A stretch of 10,933 nt of DNA, from the NCBI GenBank assembly GCA_001805205.1, contig MHER01000200.1, positions 1 to 10,933 of the forward strand, in the 5' to 3' direction. The notes beneath the pieces were generated by a model that was given only the letters and a program-made list of their open reading frames with translations, did no database searches and had not been told where the DNA came from. Made by a program: the position numbers and the translations under genes. This document shows positions 1 to 6,593 of this stretch, piece by piece (position 1 is the first letter of the stretch; every line of letters begins with the position of its first letter). The DNA is from Nitrospirae bacterium RIFCSPLOW2_12_42_9 (GTDB lineage: Bacteria > Nitrospirota > 9FT-COMBO-42-15 > HDB-SIOI813).

Positions 1-1
1 T

Positions 2-424
2 TTTGAACATGGAGATTTAGAGGCAAGACTTGGTGAACTCTTAAGAAGTCTTCTAAAAGACAAAGGATATACAGCAGTTGGGGAGATTGGAATCCTGATA
101 AACAAAAATCCTTTACGCATAAGGGCTGCTGATGTTGTCTATATAAGTAAAGATAAGGTGTCCAGTCGACCAAAAGGTATCCTTGAAATCCCACCAGATT
201 TGATTATAGAGATAATTTCTGAAAGCAATACTGCATGGGAACTTAATGAAAAGGTAAAGGATTATCTCTCCATCGGAGTAGACAGGATAGTCCTGATTGA
301 CCCACAAACACAAACAGTAAACCTTTATCAAAAAGGAAAGAAAGAGACGATGATATACAATTTTGATGAAGATATTACCCTGGTAGAAGGGGTTTCTGTA
401 AAGATAAAAGAATTGCTGTCCTAA
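2..424 (+). CDS. Uma2-family (DUF820) PD-(D/E)XK endonuclease, C-terminal part
   Basis: The frame is open from the window edge, so the N-terminus is missing; 140 residues are visible, and the family is usually about 180-200. The visible part carries the family landmarks: HGDLEARL near the start, the RAADVVYIS strand with Asp at visible residue 44, PPDLIIEIISES with Glu70 and Ser73, then EKVKDYL and GVDRIVLIDP. This is the order seen in Uma2 proteins, which have a restriction-endonuclease-like fold. The GTG at 158 is an internal valine, not a start. Uma2 genes are abundant in some genomes and their biological role is poorly known; a link to mobile elements or toxin-like roles has been suggested but nothing here tests it. 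No partner gene is visible; the next gene starts about 80 bases on. The family call is firm, the activity is inferred. Confidence 0.85.
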   Translation, partial: FEHGDLEARLGELLRSLLKDKGYTAVGEIGILINKNPLRIRAADVVYISKDKVSSRPKGILEIPPDLIIEIISESNTAWELNEKVKDYLSIGVDRIVLIDPQTQTVNLYQKGKKETMIYNFDEDITLVEGVSVKIKELLS

Positions 425-488
425 GTGCCTCTATCCTGTTTATTTCCCTTCCAGTAGTTTTTCTAAAAATTAAAAGTGCTCTTATTAT

Positions 489-518
489 TTGCTATGACTT
501 AGTAACATGGTCTATAAT
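489..518 (+). promoter_or_regulatory. Candidate sigma-70 promoter of ppsR
   Basis: TTGCTA at 489-494 and a perfect TATAAT at 513-518 are separated by 18 bases. Transcription would begin near 525, which coincides with one of the three possible ppsR start codons (507, 519, 525). Only sequence resemblance supports it. Confidence 0.4.
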
Positions 519-1355
519 ATGGACATGCTGGAAGAGGTAAAGGATGCTGAATACCATATATATGTCATCTCTGATGCAACAGGAGAAACAGGGGAGACAG
601 TTGCACTCGCAGCGCTCTCTCAGTTCAAAAAGAAGAATATTGTTATCTCAAGGATAGGTAATGTAAGGACAGACGAACACATCCGGAGCATTGTAAGAGA
701 GGTTGCAGAGGTACATGGGCTTATCGTTCATACACTGGTTTCTGACAGGTTGAGAAGAGTACTCCGTGAAGAGGCCCACATGTATGAAATCCTGACAATT
801 GATATTATAGGTCCTATGCTTGAGACCTTTTCGGCCTATCTCGGTAAATCCCCTCAGTCCAAACCCGGACTTCTCCATAAGATAGACGACCTGTATTTCA
901 AGCGTATAGAGGCTATAGATTTTACAGTAAAACATGATGACGGGCAGAACCTCCGAACCATGCCTGAGGCTGATATAGTCTTACTTGGGGTTTCACGGAC
1001 AACCAAGACCCCGCTCAGCATATACCTCGCAAAGGAGGGGTGGAGGGTTGCTAATATCCCTATAGTGCTTGATATAACTTTGCCACAGGAATTATTTTTC
1101 GTTGATCAACGTAAAATAGTGGGGCTTGTTATAGACCCGGAAAAGTTGACAAGTATCCGCAAGGCCCGTCTGCGTCACCTGAAACAGGAGTTGTCTTCCT
1201 ACGCAGACATTGATTATATAGCCCAGGAGCTGGATTATAGTAAGAACATCTACAGAAAAAACAGATGGTCTATTGTAAACGTAACAAACAGGGCAGTGGA
1301 AGAGGTAGCAGTCGATATACTTTCACTGACAGTAGGGAAAGACAGACGTGTTTAA
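507..1355 (+). CDS. ppsR: Pyruvate phosphate dikinase / PEP synthase regulatory protein (DUF299)
   Basis: This is a cytoplasmic bifunctional serine/threonine kinase and phosphate-dependent pyrophosphorylase. The family inactivates PPDK or PEP synthase by ADP-dependent phosphorylation of a threonine next to the catalytic histidine, and reverses this with phosphate. It thereby sets the direction of flux between pyruvate and PEP. Visible landmarks are the N-terminal SDATGETGE (residues 22-30), KHDDG (142-146), the family P-loop GVSRTTKTP (161-169) and the C-terminal RWSIVNVTNRAVEEVA block. The length of 282 is normal (about 270). The start is uncertain: in-frame ATGs lie at 507, 519 and 525, none has a clear Shine-Dalgarno sequence, and a TATAAT box at 513-518 would favour 525 on a leaderless message. 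The target enzyme is not in the window, so PPDK versus PEP synthase cannot be decided. The gene stands alone and converges on ubiT. Confidence 0.93.
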   Translation: MVYNMDMLEEVKDAEYHIYVISDATGETGETVALAALSQFKKKNIVISRIGNVRTDEHIRSIVREVAEVHGLIVHTLVSDRLRRVLREEAHMYEILTIDIIGPMLETFSAYLGKSPQSKPGLLHKIDDLYFKRIEAIDFTVKHDDGQNLRTMPEADIVLLGVSRTTKTPLSIYLAKEGWRVANIPIVLDITLPQELFFVDQRKIVGLVIDPEKLTSIRKARLRHLKQELSSYADIDYIAQELDYSKNIYRKNRWSIVNVTNRAVEEVAVDILSLTVGKDRRV

Positions 1356-1358
1356 TAT

Positions 1359-1397
1359 GTTGACGCTGAAAAATACGGGGTATTTTTGAGCGTCAAC
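1359..1397. terminator. Long hairpin between convergent ppsR and ubiT, possible two-way terminator
   Basis: An 18-base left arm (1359-1376) and right arm (1380-1397) pair with one mismatch around a GGG loop. The inner half of the stem is A/T (AAAAATAC with GTATTTTT) and the outer part is GTTGACGCT/AGCGTCAAC. It fills the gap 3 bases after the ppsR stop and 15 bases before the ubiT stop, as expected for a shared terminator. No separate T-run follows on either side, so the terminator role is inferred from position and structure. Confidence 0.5.
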
Positions 1398-1412
1398 TTG
1401 ATACAGAACGGT

Positions 1413-1820
1413 TTACAGATGCTCGAGCAGGTTTTTAAAGAATACAGAGGTCTTAATATCCCCCTTTATTATAAGTCTCCGTGAAAAAAAGAGACTGTCA
1501 GCATCCTCTTTATGCAGGAAAAGCCTCAGGAAGGTATCAAAATCCCCCTGCATTATCACATCAGGTCTTCTTTTCCTGTCAAAATCAACCTTAACACTTC
1601 CATCATCTACATAGAAACAGTAGCTCCTTTTTATATCATCAGCCTCAAGGAGAAAGGCCTTACCTTTAATCTCTTTTAATCTCTTGCAGACTTCCTGATT
1701 CTTATTGATGGTTTTATTGAGGATAAACCTGAAGATAAGATTGTGTATACTCCCCGGAGCCATCCTCAAGATTGCCTTTTTCAATAAACTCCCATCCTGC
1801 CTGTCCGTGGAACCACCCAT
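1413..1820 (-). CDS. ubiT: SCP2-domain ubiquinone biosynthesis accessory factor UbiT
   Basis: A small SCP2 (sterol carrier protein 2) fold protein of 135 residues. In E. coli, UbiT (YhbT) works with UbiU and UbiV in O2-independent ubiquinone synthesis and is thought to bind the lipid-like quinone intermediates. The C-terminal stretch DADSLFFSRRLIIKGD (about 104-119) closely matches the E. coli block DPDTLFFQRRLVIEGD as I recall it. The ATG at 1820 is preferred. It has a strong GGAGGGG site (1828-1834) at 7-base spacing, and it supplies the N-terminal helix seen in E. coli UbiT. The alternative ATG at 1763 would drop 19 residues. This start places the gene 107 bases inside the end of ubiV, in another frame. 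It is the last gene of the minus-strand operon. Gene identity rests on both sequence and the ubiU-ubiV neighbours. The protein is shorter than E. coli UbiT at the C-terminus. Confidence 0.85.
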   Translation of the reverse strand: MGGSTDRQDGSLLKKAILRMAPGSIHNLIFRFILNKTINKNQEVCKRLKEIKGKAFLLEADDIKRSYCFYVDDGSVKVDFDRKRRPDVIMQGDFDTFLRLFLHKEDADSLFFSRRLIIKGDIKTSVFFKNLLEHL

Positions 1821-2724
1821 TACTCAGCCCCTCCGGTGCATATCCTCTTAAAACCTCAACAGCATCCTGACTTGTAATACCACCTTCTATAACCTTTCTG
1901 AAGGTATTTATAATATCCACAGTATTCCGCTCCTGTGGAATTATCCGTAAATACTCTATACCAAGTGCCTCCAGTATATCAAGCTGACCTATCATACATG
2001 CCTTCTGAGCACTCAAAAGCTGAGTACCATTTATATTGAAAACAGGCATCCCATCCATGGTTTCAAGCTGCATGCCTTCAGGATGCTTCTTACAGACAAT
2101 TGCACAATTAGTCTTTGCCATTTCAAGCGCCCGCACTGTATAACATCGCCACGAAAAGGCAACCGGAAGATTACCGAATCCTATAATCTCTTTTTCTATG
2201 GACGGGATGTTTGAAGAAATAGATTCTATTGCATCCTTATGCAATTCAGGCATGAATACAAGGCGTTTGATGCTTAAATCAGAAAAGAATCTTGCTGTAG
2301 AGGCATTATATACAGCGAGATGGGGGCCGGCGATGAGCCTCTTGTCAAGCTTGTCAGGCATCCTGCCTGACCTATCCGGATCAAAGGTTCCTGACCTATT
2401 AATATCACCATTGTTGGAGATGAGGTTTAATACACCGATATTGTTAATTTCTATGGAAAATGGCAAATCAACCAGAGACCTTACATATTCAAGCTCTTCC
2501 CTGTTGGTAATCAGGCTTAAGGTAGATAATACAACCTCCTTACCTTTGTCCTGCAGCATCCGTCCAATCCTCTCAAGGGAATCCCCGCCGAGTATTGTAC
2601 GCTTGCTGCACACAACTTCCCCGATATAAACTGTAGTAACAGGTGTATTTGCTATCTCTTTATAAAATGTGATTATCTTATCTTTATCCCACAGAAAGGG
2701 GATGGGGCCGAGTGTTATCTTCAT
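1714..2724 (-). CDS. ubiV: O2-independent quinone hydroxylation protein UbiV (U32 family)
   Basis: A U32 'peptidase' family protein of 336 residues. In E. coli, UbiV forms a heterodimer with UbiU, each binding a 4Fe-4S cluster, and the pair hydroxylates the quinone ring without oxygen. The cluster cysteines are at C39, C194, C207 and C211. The 13 and 4 residue spacings match E. coli UbiV (C39, C180, C193, C197, from memory). LGPIPFLW, the YIGEVVCSKR block around C39 and the AGPHLAVYNA block are also typical. The ATG overlaps the ubiU stop as ATGA, which implies translational coupling; an AGGA sits just upstream. Oddity: residues about 106-128 (INRSG to DKLDK) form a stretch absent from E. coli UbiV. 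Its DNA holds a perfect palindrome that recurs elsewhere in the window. The ubiT start lies inside the 3' end. Confidence 0.92.
   Translation of the reverse strand: MKITLGPIPFLWDKDKIITFYKEIANTPVTTVYIGEVVCSKRTILGGDSLERIGRMLQDKGKEVVLSTLSLITNREELEYVRSLVDLPFSIEINNIGVLNLISNNGDINRSGTFDPDRSGRMPDKLDKRLIAGPHLAVYNASTARFFSDLSIKRLVFMPELHKDAIESISSNIPSIEKEIIGFGNLPVAFSWRCYTVRALEMAKTNCAIVCKKHPEGMQLETMDGMPVFNINGTQLLSAQKACMIGQLDILEALGIEYLRIIPQERNTVDIINTFRKVIEGGITSQDAVEVLRGYAPEGLSNGWFHGQAGWEFIEKGNLEDGSGEYTQSYLQVYPQ
2353..2371. repeat. Palindromic repeat, copy inside ubiV
   Basis: GTCAGGCATCCTGCCTGAC: 8-base perfect arms around TCC. The identical 19 bases occur at 8681-8699. On the ubiV coding strand it encodes the SGRMPD part of the extra segment. 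A direct repeat CCTGACCTAT (2366-2375 and 2390-2399) adjoins it and encodes two RSG tripeptides. Confidence 0.8.
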
Positions 2725-3728
2725 TTTCCTTTATAACATCCAAAGCTTGGGGAAAGCCCTTCAAATAATGACTGGATACTTTCTTTCTTAGAAAGATCAA
2801 TCCCATGGCTGCCATGTTTATAGTAGTTGTCTAATGCTTCTCTAAAAGTACTCACAACCTTTTCCACATAAGTCCTGCTCCGCTGTCTCCCTTCAATCTT
2901 AATTGAATCTACACCTGCCTGTATAATCTCAGGGAGGATCTCAAGCACATTAAGTGATTCAGGATCCTGTATTGCATTGGTTAACTGACCCGTAGCCCTG
3001 TTATAGTACTTCCCCTTGCAGGGTGTGGGGTATGCTACTTCCTCTGATGGGGAGTACTTATTTAACAACACACCATTTGAAAGAATCTTAAGGGACCCTT
3101 CATTATCATCCTGAACAAAGTCTATAAACCTGGGATGGGAACATGCACCGTATGTATTAATAGATTCACTTGTGATATATGAGGAGAGGAAACATTGTCC
3201 CTCGCTGTTTATGCATAAGAGACCAAAGGCAAAGACCTCGATCTCAATATCGGTCTCTTTCCTTAGTTCACGTATCTCGTCAATGGTAAGGACTCTCGGC
3301 AGCACCACCCTTTTTATTCCAAAATGCCTGCGATAGAATTCTATTGCCTCCACATTTGAGGCACTCGCCTGGACAGAGAGATGAACCCTCTTTCCCGGAT
3401 ACCTCTTCCTGATATAAGACAGAACTGATATATCAGAGGCTATCACAGCATCTGCACCAAGACCATATGCCCTGTCCACTGTTTCTAAGGCAAGAGGGAG
3501 CTCTTTCTCCTGTGGATAGGCATTAACAGCAATATAGACCTTTTTCCCCCTGCTATGGGCATACTGGATGGCTTTATGGACTTCATCTTCTGTAAAATTA
3601 AGGCCCGGGAAATTCCTCAGGTTGGTATCCCCTGAAAATCCCATGTATACAGCATCAGCGCCATTATCTACAGCAGCCTTAAGTGAAGGGAGATTCCCTG
3701 CCGGGGCACATATTTCAACCTTTTTCAC
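2721..3728 (-). CDS. ubiU: O2-independent quinone hydroxylation protein UbiU (U32 family)
   Basis: A U32 family protein of 335 residues, partner of UbiV in O2-independent hydroxylation of the quinone ring. It matches E. coli UbiU (YhbU) over its whole length: CAPAGNLPSLKAA at the N-terminus, VSVQASASN-like LSVQASASNVEAIEFY (118-132), VVLPRVLTI (141-149) and KIEGRQRS (277-284). The 4Fe-4S cysteines are at C172, C179, C196 and C237. The spacings 7, 17 and 41 compare with 7, 17 and 39 in E. coli (C169, C176, C193, C232, from memory). This separates it from collagenase-like or tRNA-modifying U32 proteins. Translation starts at GTG 3728, with AGGGGTG (3736-3742) 7 bases upstream; no ATG fits the conserved N-terminus. 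It follows the cytochrome c gene by 16 bases and overlaps ubiV by 4. With ubiV and ubiT it gives a complete UbiUVT set. Confidence 0.94.
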   Translation of the reverse strand: MKKVEICAPAGNLPSLKAAVDNGADAVYMGFSGDTNLRNFPGLNFTEDEVHKAIQYAHSRGKKVYIAVNAYPQEKELPLALETVDRAYGLGADAVIASDISVLSYIRKRYPGKRVHLSVQASASNVEAIEFYRRHFGIKRVVLPRVLTIDEIRELRKETDIEIEVFAFGLLCINSEGQCFLSSYITSESINTYGACSHPRFIDFVQDDNEGSLKILSNGVLLNKYSPSEEVAYPTPCKGKYYNRATGQLTNAIQDPESLNVLEILPEIIQAGVDSIKIEGRQRSRTYVEKVVSTFREALDNYYKHGSHGIDLSKKESIQSLFEGLSPSFGCYKGK

Positions 3729-3744
3729 CTAAAAACACCCCTAT

Positions 3745-4497
3745 TTATAATATTAATAGCTTTATAAAAATAAGCACTGCTATTATAGCAAGTAACACTA
3801 TCAGGATTATAGACTGTATTACCCTGTGATCAAGCTCTTTTTTATAGGATAATACATCCTGCGTAATCTCTCTGGTAATATTTATTGCTGCTTCAGTCTC
3901 CTGATATACTCCTGTGAGGTTATGCGTATAGATCATATTATTTATAGTCTCAAGATGTGTCCACCCCTGGGCATATTTAACCTCAATATGATCAACATTG
4001 AATCCCTTCTTTTTAATCTCATCAATACCATGTCTTGCCTCATCAAGCCTCTCATGGGCCATTTTGATATTCCTTTCAATATCCTTTGGCAATTCTGCAC
4101 TCTTAAGGCTTATCATGTATGCTGAGAGGGCATCTGATTCCGGGCCCGGGAGATCAAATGCCGGCATAGTCGAACCGGAGACGACGGATTGAGGTTCCCT
4201 GAAGTGTCTTTTATGCCATTCCATATCATGGGAGACTATGTTACCTTCATTTGAAAGGTCCGGGCCGAGATCTCCCCCAATACCTGCTATCTTATGACAC
4301 CCACTACAACCTTTTAAATCATAAACCTCTTTTCCTATGGCACTAAGCTTTTCCATGTCAACCGGTTGAGCTCCGGCAAGACCGATACCGAGGATTAACA
4401 GGAGGATGTTGACTGGAAATAAGATTAACAGAAATACTGAGGTACTTCTTAGACCCTGAGTCAGGTTCAGGGTGACACTTCTATGTATATTGTTCAG
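3745..4497 (-). CDS. Membrane-anchored monohaem cytochrome c, probable CTG start
   Basis: An exported electron carrier with one haem. The conserved region has CSGCH (residues 64-68 counted from 4497) and the sixth-ligand methionine in STMPAF (M111). A helical region follows, with GWTHLETINN and VYQETEAAINITREI, resembling helices of multihaem nitrite reductases. A C-terminal membrane helix (about 228-250) ends at IKLLIL. The only in-frame ATG (4356) lies after the signal peptide, has no ribosome binding site, and would leave the protein in the cytoplasm where haem c is not attached. Upstream the frame encodes arginine-containing residues, a hydrophobic run (about 20-40) and an AGA|Q cleavage-like site. 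No ATG, GTG or TTG occurs in frame back to the stop at 4588. I choose CTG 4495-4497, which overlaps the previous stop as CTGA, with GGGGG at proper distance. Other CTG starts (4470, 4464) or an assembly frameshift are possible. It probably works with the adjacent cytochrome b. Confidence 0.8.
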   Translation of the reverse strand: MNNIHRSVTLNLTQGLRSTSVFLLILFPVNILLLILGIGLAGAQPVDMEKLSAIGKEVYDLKGCSGCHKIAGIGGDLGPDLSNEGNIVSHDMEWHKRHFREPQSVVSGSTMPAFDLPGPESDALSAYMISLKSAELPKDIERNIKMAHERLDEARHGIDEIKKKGFNVDHIEVKYAQGWTHLETINNMIYTHNLTGVYQETEAAINITREITQDVLSYKKELDHRVIQSIILIVLLAIIAVLIFIKLLIL

Positions 4498-5276
4498 GAT
4501 ATATGCCCCCAGACAGTAAACAATACAAAGAATAGTGCAAAAAGGATCCCGAGTCCAATCGCTATGGGCCTCTTCCTGTATGCCCTTTCAGGATTTTTGT
4601 CTATAAATGGAACTGCAAACAGAAGCACCACAAAGATTAACTCAAAGAGTATCCCTATGGTCTTGGGAGCCCAGTTGCCAAGGAATCTTAATATCTCTGC
4701 CCCTTTCAGTATCTGATAGGCAGCAAGGAAGAACCACTCCGGCTTGATATGTTCAGGTGTGGCAAGCGGATCTGCCTTTGGAAGCATAGGAGCAGGTGAT
4801 AAAAGGGTTAAAGTGGCAAGGAGGGCAATCAAAAGGAATGCTGCGGCTATCTCCTTTAGTGCATGGTTTGGCCAGAATGGGATACCGCCCTCCTCCTCAT
4901 AAATCGGCTCTAAGATATCCCTTGCAGAAATAACCCCTGCCGGTGTGCCATTTTCTGTGACAACTAAATGACGAACATTATATTTAGTCATCATCTCATT
5001 TGCCCTTGCTACAGATTCCTCAGAATCGATCGTATAGAATGGAGAGCTCATAACATTCTCTACCGGCGTAGTATACTGGTCGATCTCGCCTGCCAGTACC
5101 TTCCTCGTCATATCAACATCTGTAACAATACCAACCAGGCTGTCATTTTTTTTAACGAGCAGACTCCCTGTCTTCTGCCCTTTCATTATCTTAGCCGCTG
5201 CAACAACAGGCTCATGAGAGTCTATCGCAGCAATGTCTTTGGTCATTATCTTTTTGACAGGGATGAGAGGGATCAT
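4494..5276 (-). CDS. CBS-pair protein fused to cytochrome b C-terminal (subunit IV-like) domain
   Basis: A 260-residue membrane protein in two parts. Residues 1-125 are a tandem CBS pair, with the two typical nucleotide-contact ends GIVTDVD (49-55) and GVISARD (114-120). Such pairs usually bind adenine nucleotides. Residues 130-260 match subunit IV of b6f or the C-terminal half of cytochrome b: FWPNHALKEI, helix E (about 142-160), the Qo-site block ATPEHIKPEWFF (172-183, PEWFF where PEWY is usual), helix F (204-224) and helix G (238-256). Known topology puts CBS in the cytoplasm and PEWFF on the periplasmic side. The haem-binding N-terminal half of cytochrome b and a Rieske protein are not in this window. 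The ATG at 5276 follows an in-frame stop and has no clear ribosome binding site. The gene starts 56 bases after clpX and overlaps the cytochrome c frame. Inferred role: nucleotide-regulated quinol-cytochrome c oxidoreductase subunit. Confidence 0.88.
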   Translation of the reverse strand: MIPLIPVKKIMTKDIAAIDSHEPVVAAAKIMKGQKTGSLLVKKNDSLVGIVTDVDMTRKVLAGEIDQYTTPVENVMSSPFYTIDSEESVARANEMMTKYNVRHLVVTENGTPAGVISARDILEPIYEEEGGIPFWPNHALKEIAAAFLLIALLATLTLLSPAPMLPKADPLATPEHIKPEWFFLAAYQILKGAEILRFLGNWAPKTIGILFELIFVVLLFAVPFIDKNPERAYRKRPIAIGLGILFALFFVLFTVWGHIS

Positions 5277-5296
5277 ATTTGTGAATCAGGACCTAT

Positions 5297-5326
5297 TAAT
5301 CTAAAATCAGGTAATCTAAAATCAAG
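5297..5326. repeat. Tandem 15-bp repeat between clpX and the CBS-cytochrome b gene
   Basis: TAATCTAAAATCAGG (5297-5311) is followed directly by TAATCTAAAATCAAG (5312-5326), 14 of 15 identical. It occupies half of the 56-base gap, 20 bases upstream of the CBS-cytochrome b start. On the minus strand a weak -35/-10 pair (TTGATT, 16 bases, TAGATT) can be drawn across the two copies. A promoter or operator role is only a possibility. Confidence 0.65.
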
Positions 5327-5332
5327 GATTCT

Positions 5333-6586
5333 TCAGGCGGATCTCGCCTCTTGCTCGCTTATAACAATAGGTTTTGCATGTTCCAGGATGACGTCCTCAT
5401 TTATAATACACTCTTTAATATCCTTCTGAGAAGGTAAATCATACATAAGCTCGAGCATAACCTCTTCCAGAATTGCCCTTAATCCTCTTGCGCCAGTTTT
5501 GAGGGAAAGCGCCTTTTTTGCAATTGCATTTACTGCACTGTCAGAAAATCTCAATGTCACATTTTCCAGGGCAAATAATTTCTGATACTGCCTCACAATC
5601 GCATTCCTAGGTTCAGTTAAGACCTTCACCAGAGCTGTATGATCAAGATCGTGCAGCGTGGTTGCAATAGGAAGACGTCCTACAAACTCCGGTATAAGTC
5701 CAAACTTTAACAGGTCCTCTGTTTGTACACGTCTTAGTATATCCCCTATCCTGAGGTCCTGTTTACTCCTGACATCTGCACCAAAACCTATAGTTGAGCT
5801 GCCAAGCCTTTTCTGTATTATATTTTCAAGGCCGACAAATGTTCCTCCACATATGAACAGTATATTTGTTGTATCTACCTGCACAAATTCCTGGTGAGGA
5901 TGCTTTCTCCCGCCCTGGGGTGGGACACTCGCAACTGTCCCTTCTATTATCTTGAGCAACGCCTGCTGAACACCTTCACCTGACACGTCCCGTGTTATGG
6001 ATGGATTCTCACTCTTCTTGCTGATCTTGTCAATCTCATCAATATAGACTATCCCCATCTCTGCCCTGTCTACATCATAGTCTGCTGCCTGGAGCAGCTT
6101 CAATATGATATTCTCGACATCTTCACCGACATATCCTGCCTCTGTCAGGGTGGTTGCATCAGCTATTGTAAATGGCACATCCAGTATCTTGGCAAGGGTC
6201 TGTGCAAGGAGTGTCTTCCCTGTACCGGAGGGTCCTATAAGGAGGATATTACCCTTCTGCAATTCCACATCATTCATGACCTTCATATCCGCATAGATCC
6301 TCTTATAATGGTTATGAACTGCAACAGCGAGGGTCTTTTTGGCGCGATCCTGGCCTATTACATAGTTATCAAGGATGTCTTTAATCTCCGAAGGTTTAGG
6401 AAGCTTCATGGAACCCTGCCCGCGGTCCTCTTCCCACTCCTCGGCTATGATGTCATTACAAAGATCCACACATTCATTACAGATATATACAGTAGGACCT
6501 GCTATAAGCTTCTTGACTTCAGTCCTCTTCTTCCCACAGAAAGAACATCTAAGGTCGCTCTCTTTTCCTTTTGTCTGATTTCCCAT
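5333..6586 (-). CDS. clpX: ATP-dependent Clp protease ATP-binding subunit ClpX
   Basis: AAA+ unfoldase that recognises tagged or native substrates, unfolds them and threads them into ClpP. All functional elements are visible in 417 residues, the normal length. They are the N-terminal zinc-binding C14/C17/C36/C39, Walker A GPSGTGKT (118-125), the GYVG pore loop (151-154), Walker B IVYIDEID (179-186), the RKHP second pore loop (227-230), the IGF loop that docks on ClpP (266-268), the FVGRLP arginine (301-306) and sensor 2 GARGLR (365-370). Presence of the IGF loop fits the adjacent clpP. It begins 7 bases after clpP; a run of six G (6598-6603) in the clpP end is the likely ribosome binding site, at a rather long spacing of 11. 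It is the last gene of the tig-clpP-clpX block. Confidence 0.98.
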   Translation of the reverse strand: MGNQTKGKESDLRCSFCGKKRTEVKKLIAGPTVYICNECVDLCNDIIAEEWEEDRGQGSMKLPKPSEIKDILDNYVIGQDRAKKTLAVAVHNHYKRIYADMKVMNDVELQKGNILLIGPSGTGKTLLAQTLAKILDVPFTIADATTLTEAGYVGEDVENIILKLLQAADYDVDRAEMGIVYIDEIDKISKKSENPSITRDVSGEGVQQALLKIIEGTVASVPPQGGRKHPHQEFVQVDTTNILFICGGTFVGLENIIQKRLGSSTIGFGADVRSKQDLRIGDILRRVQTEDLLKFGLIPEFVGRLPIATTLHDLDHTALVKVLTEPRNAIVRQYQKLFALENVTLRFSDSAVNAIAKKALSLKTGARGLRAILEEVMLELMYDLPSQKDIKECIINEDVILEHAKPIVISEQEARSA

Positions 6587-6593
6587 AAATTAA

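Noticed and set aside
158..424. GTG at 158 as the start of a short protein
   Set aside because: The frame is open to the window edge and upstream residues carry Uma2 family motifs, so the gene simply begins outside the window.
2198..2629. 143-codon open frame on the plus strand opposite ubiV
   Set aside because: It is a shadow of ubiV, with no recognisable motifs and no ribosome binding site.
4357..4497. Cytochrome b and cytochrome c as one fusion made by a -1 frameshift
   Set aside because: After three helices the cytochrome b end is already periplasmic; another membrane helix would place the haem domain in the cytoplasm. The segment fits a separate signal peptide better, although an assembly error cannot be excluded.
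5290..5300. GACCTATTAAT shared with ubiV (2393-2403)
   Set aside because: Eleven-base matches are expected by chance in a window this long, and the G/C context differs.
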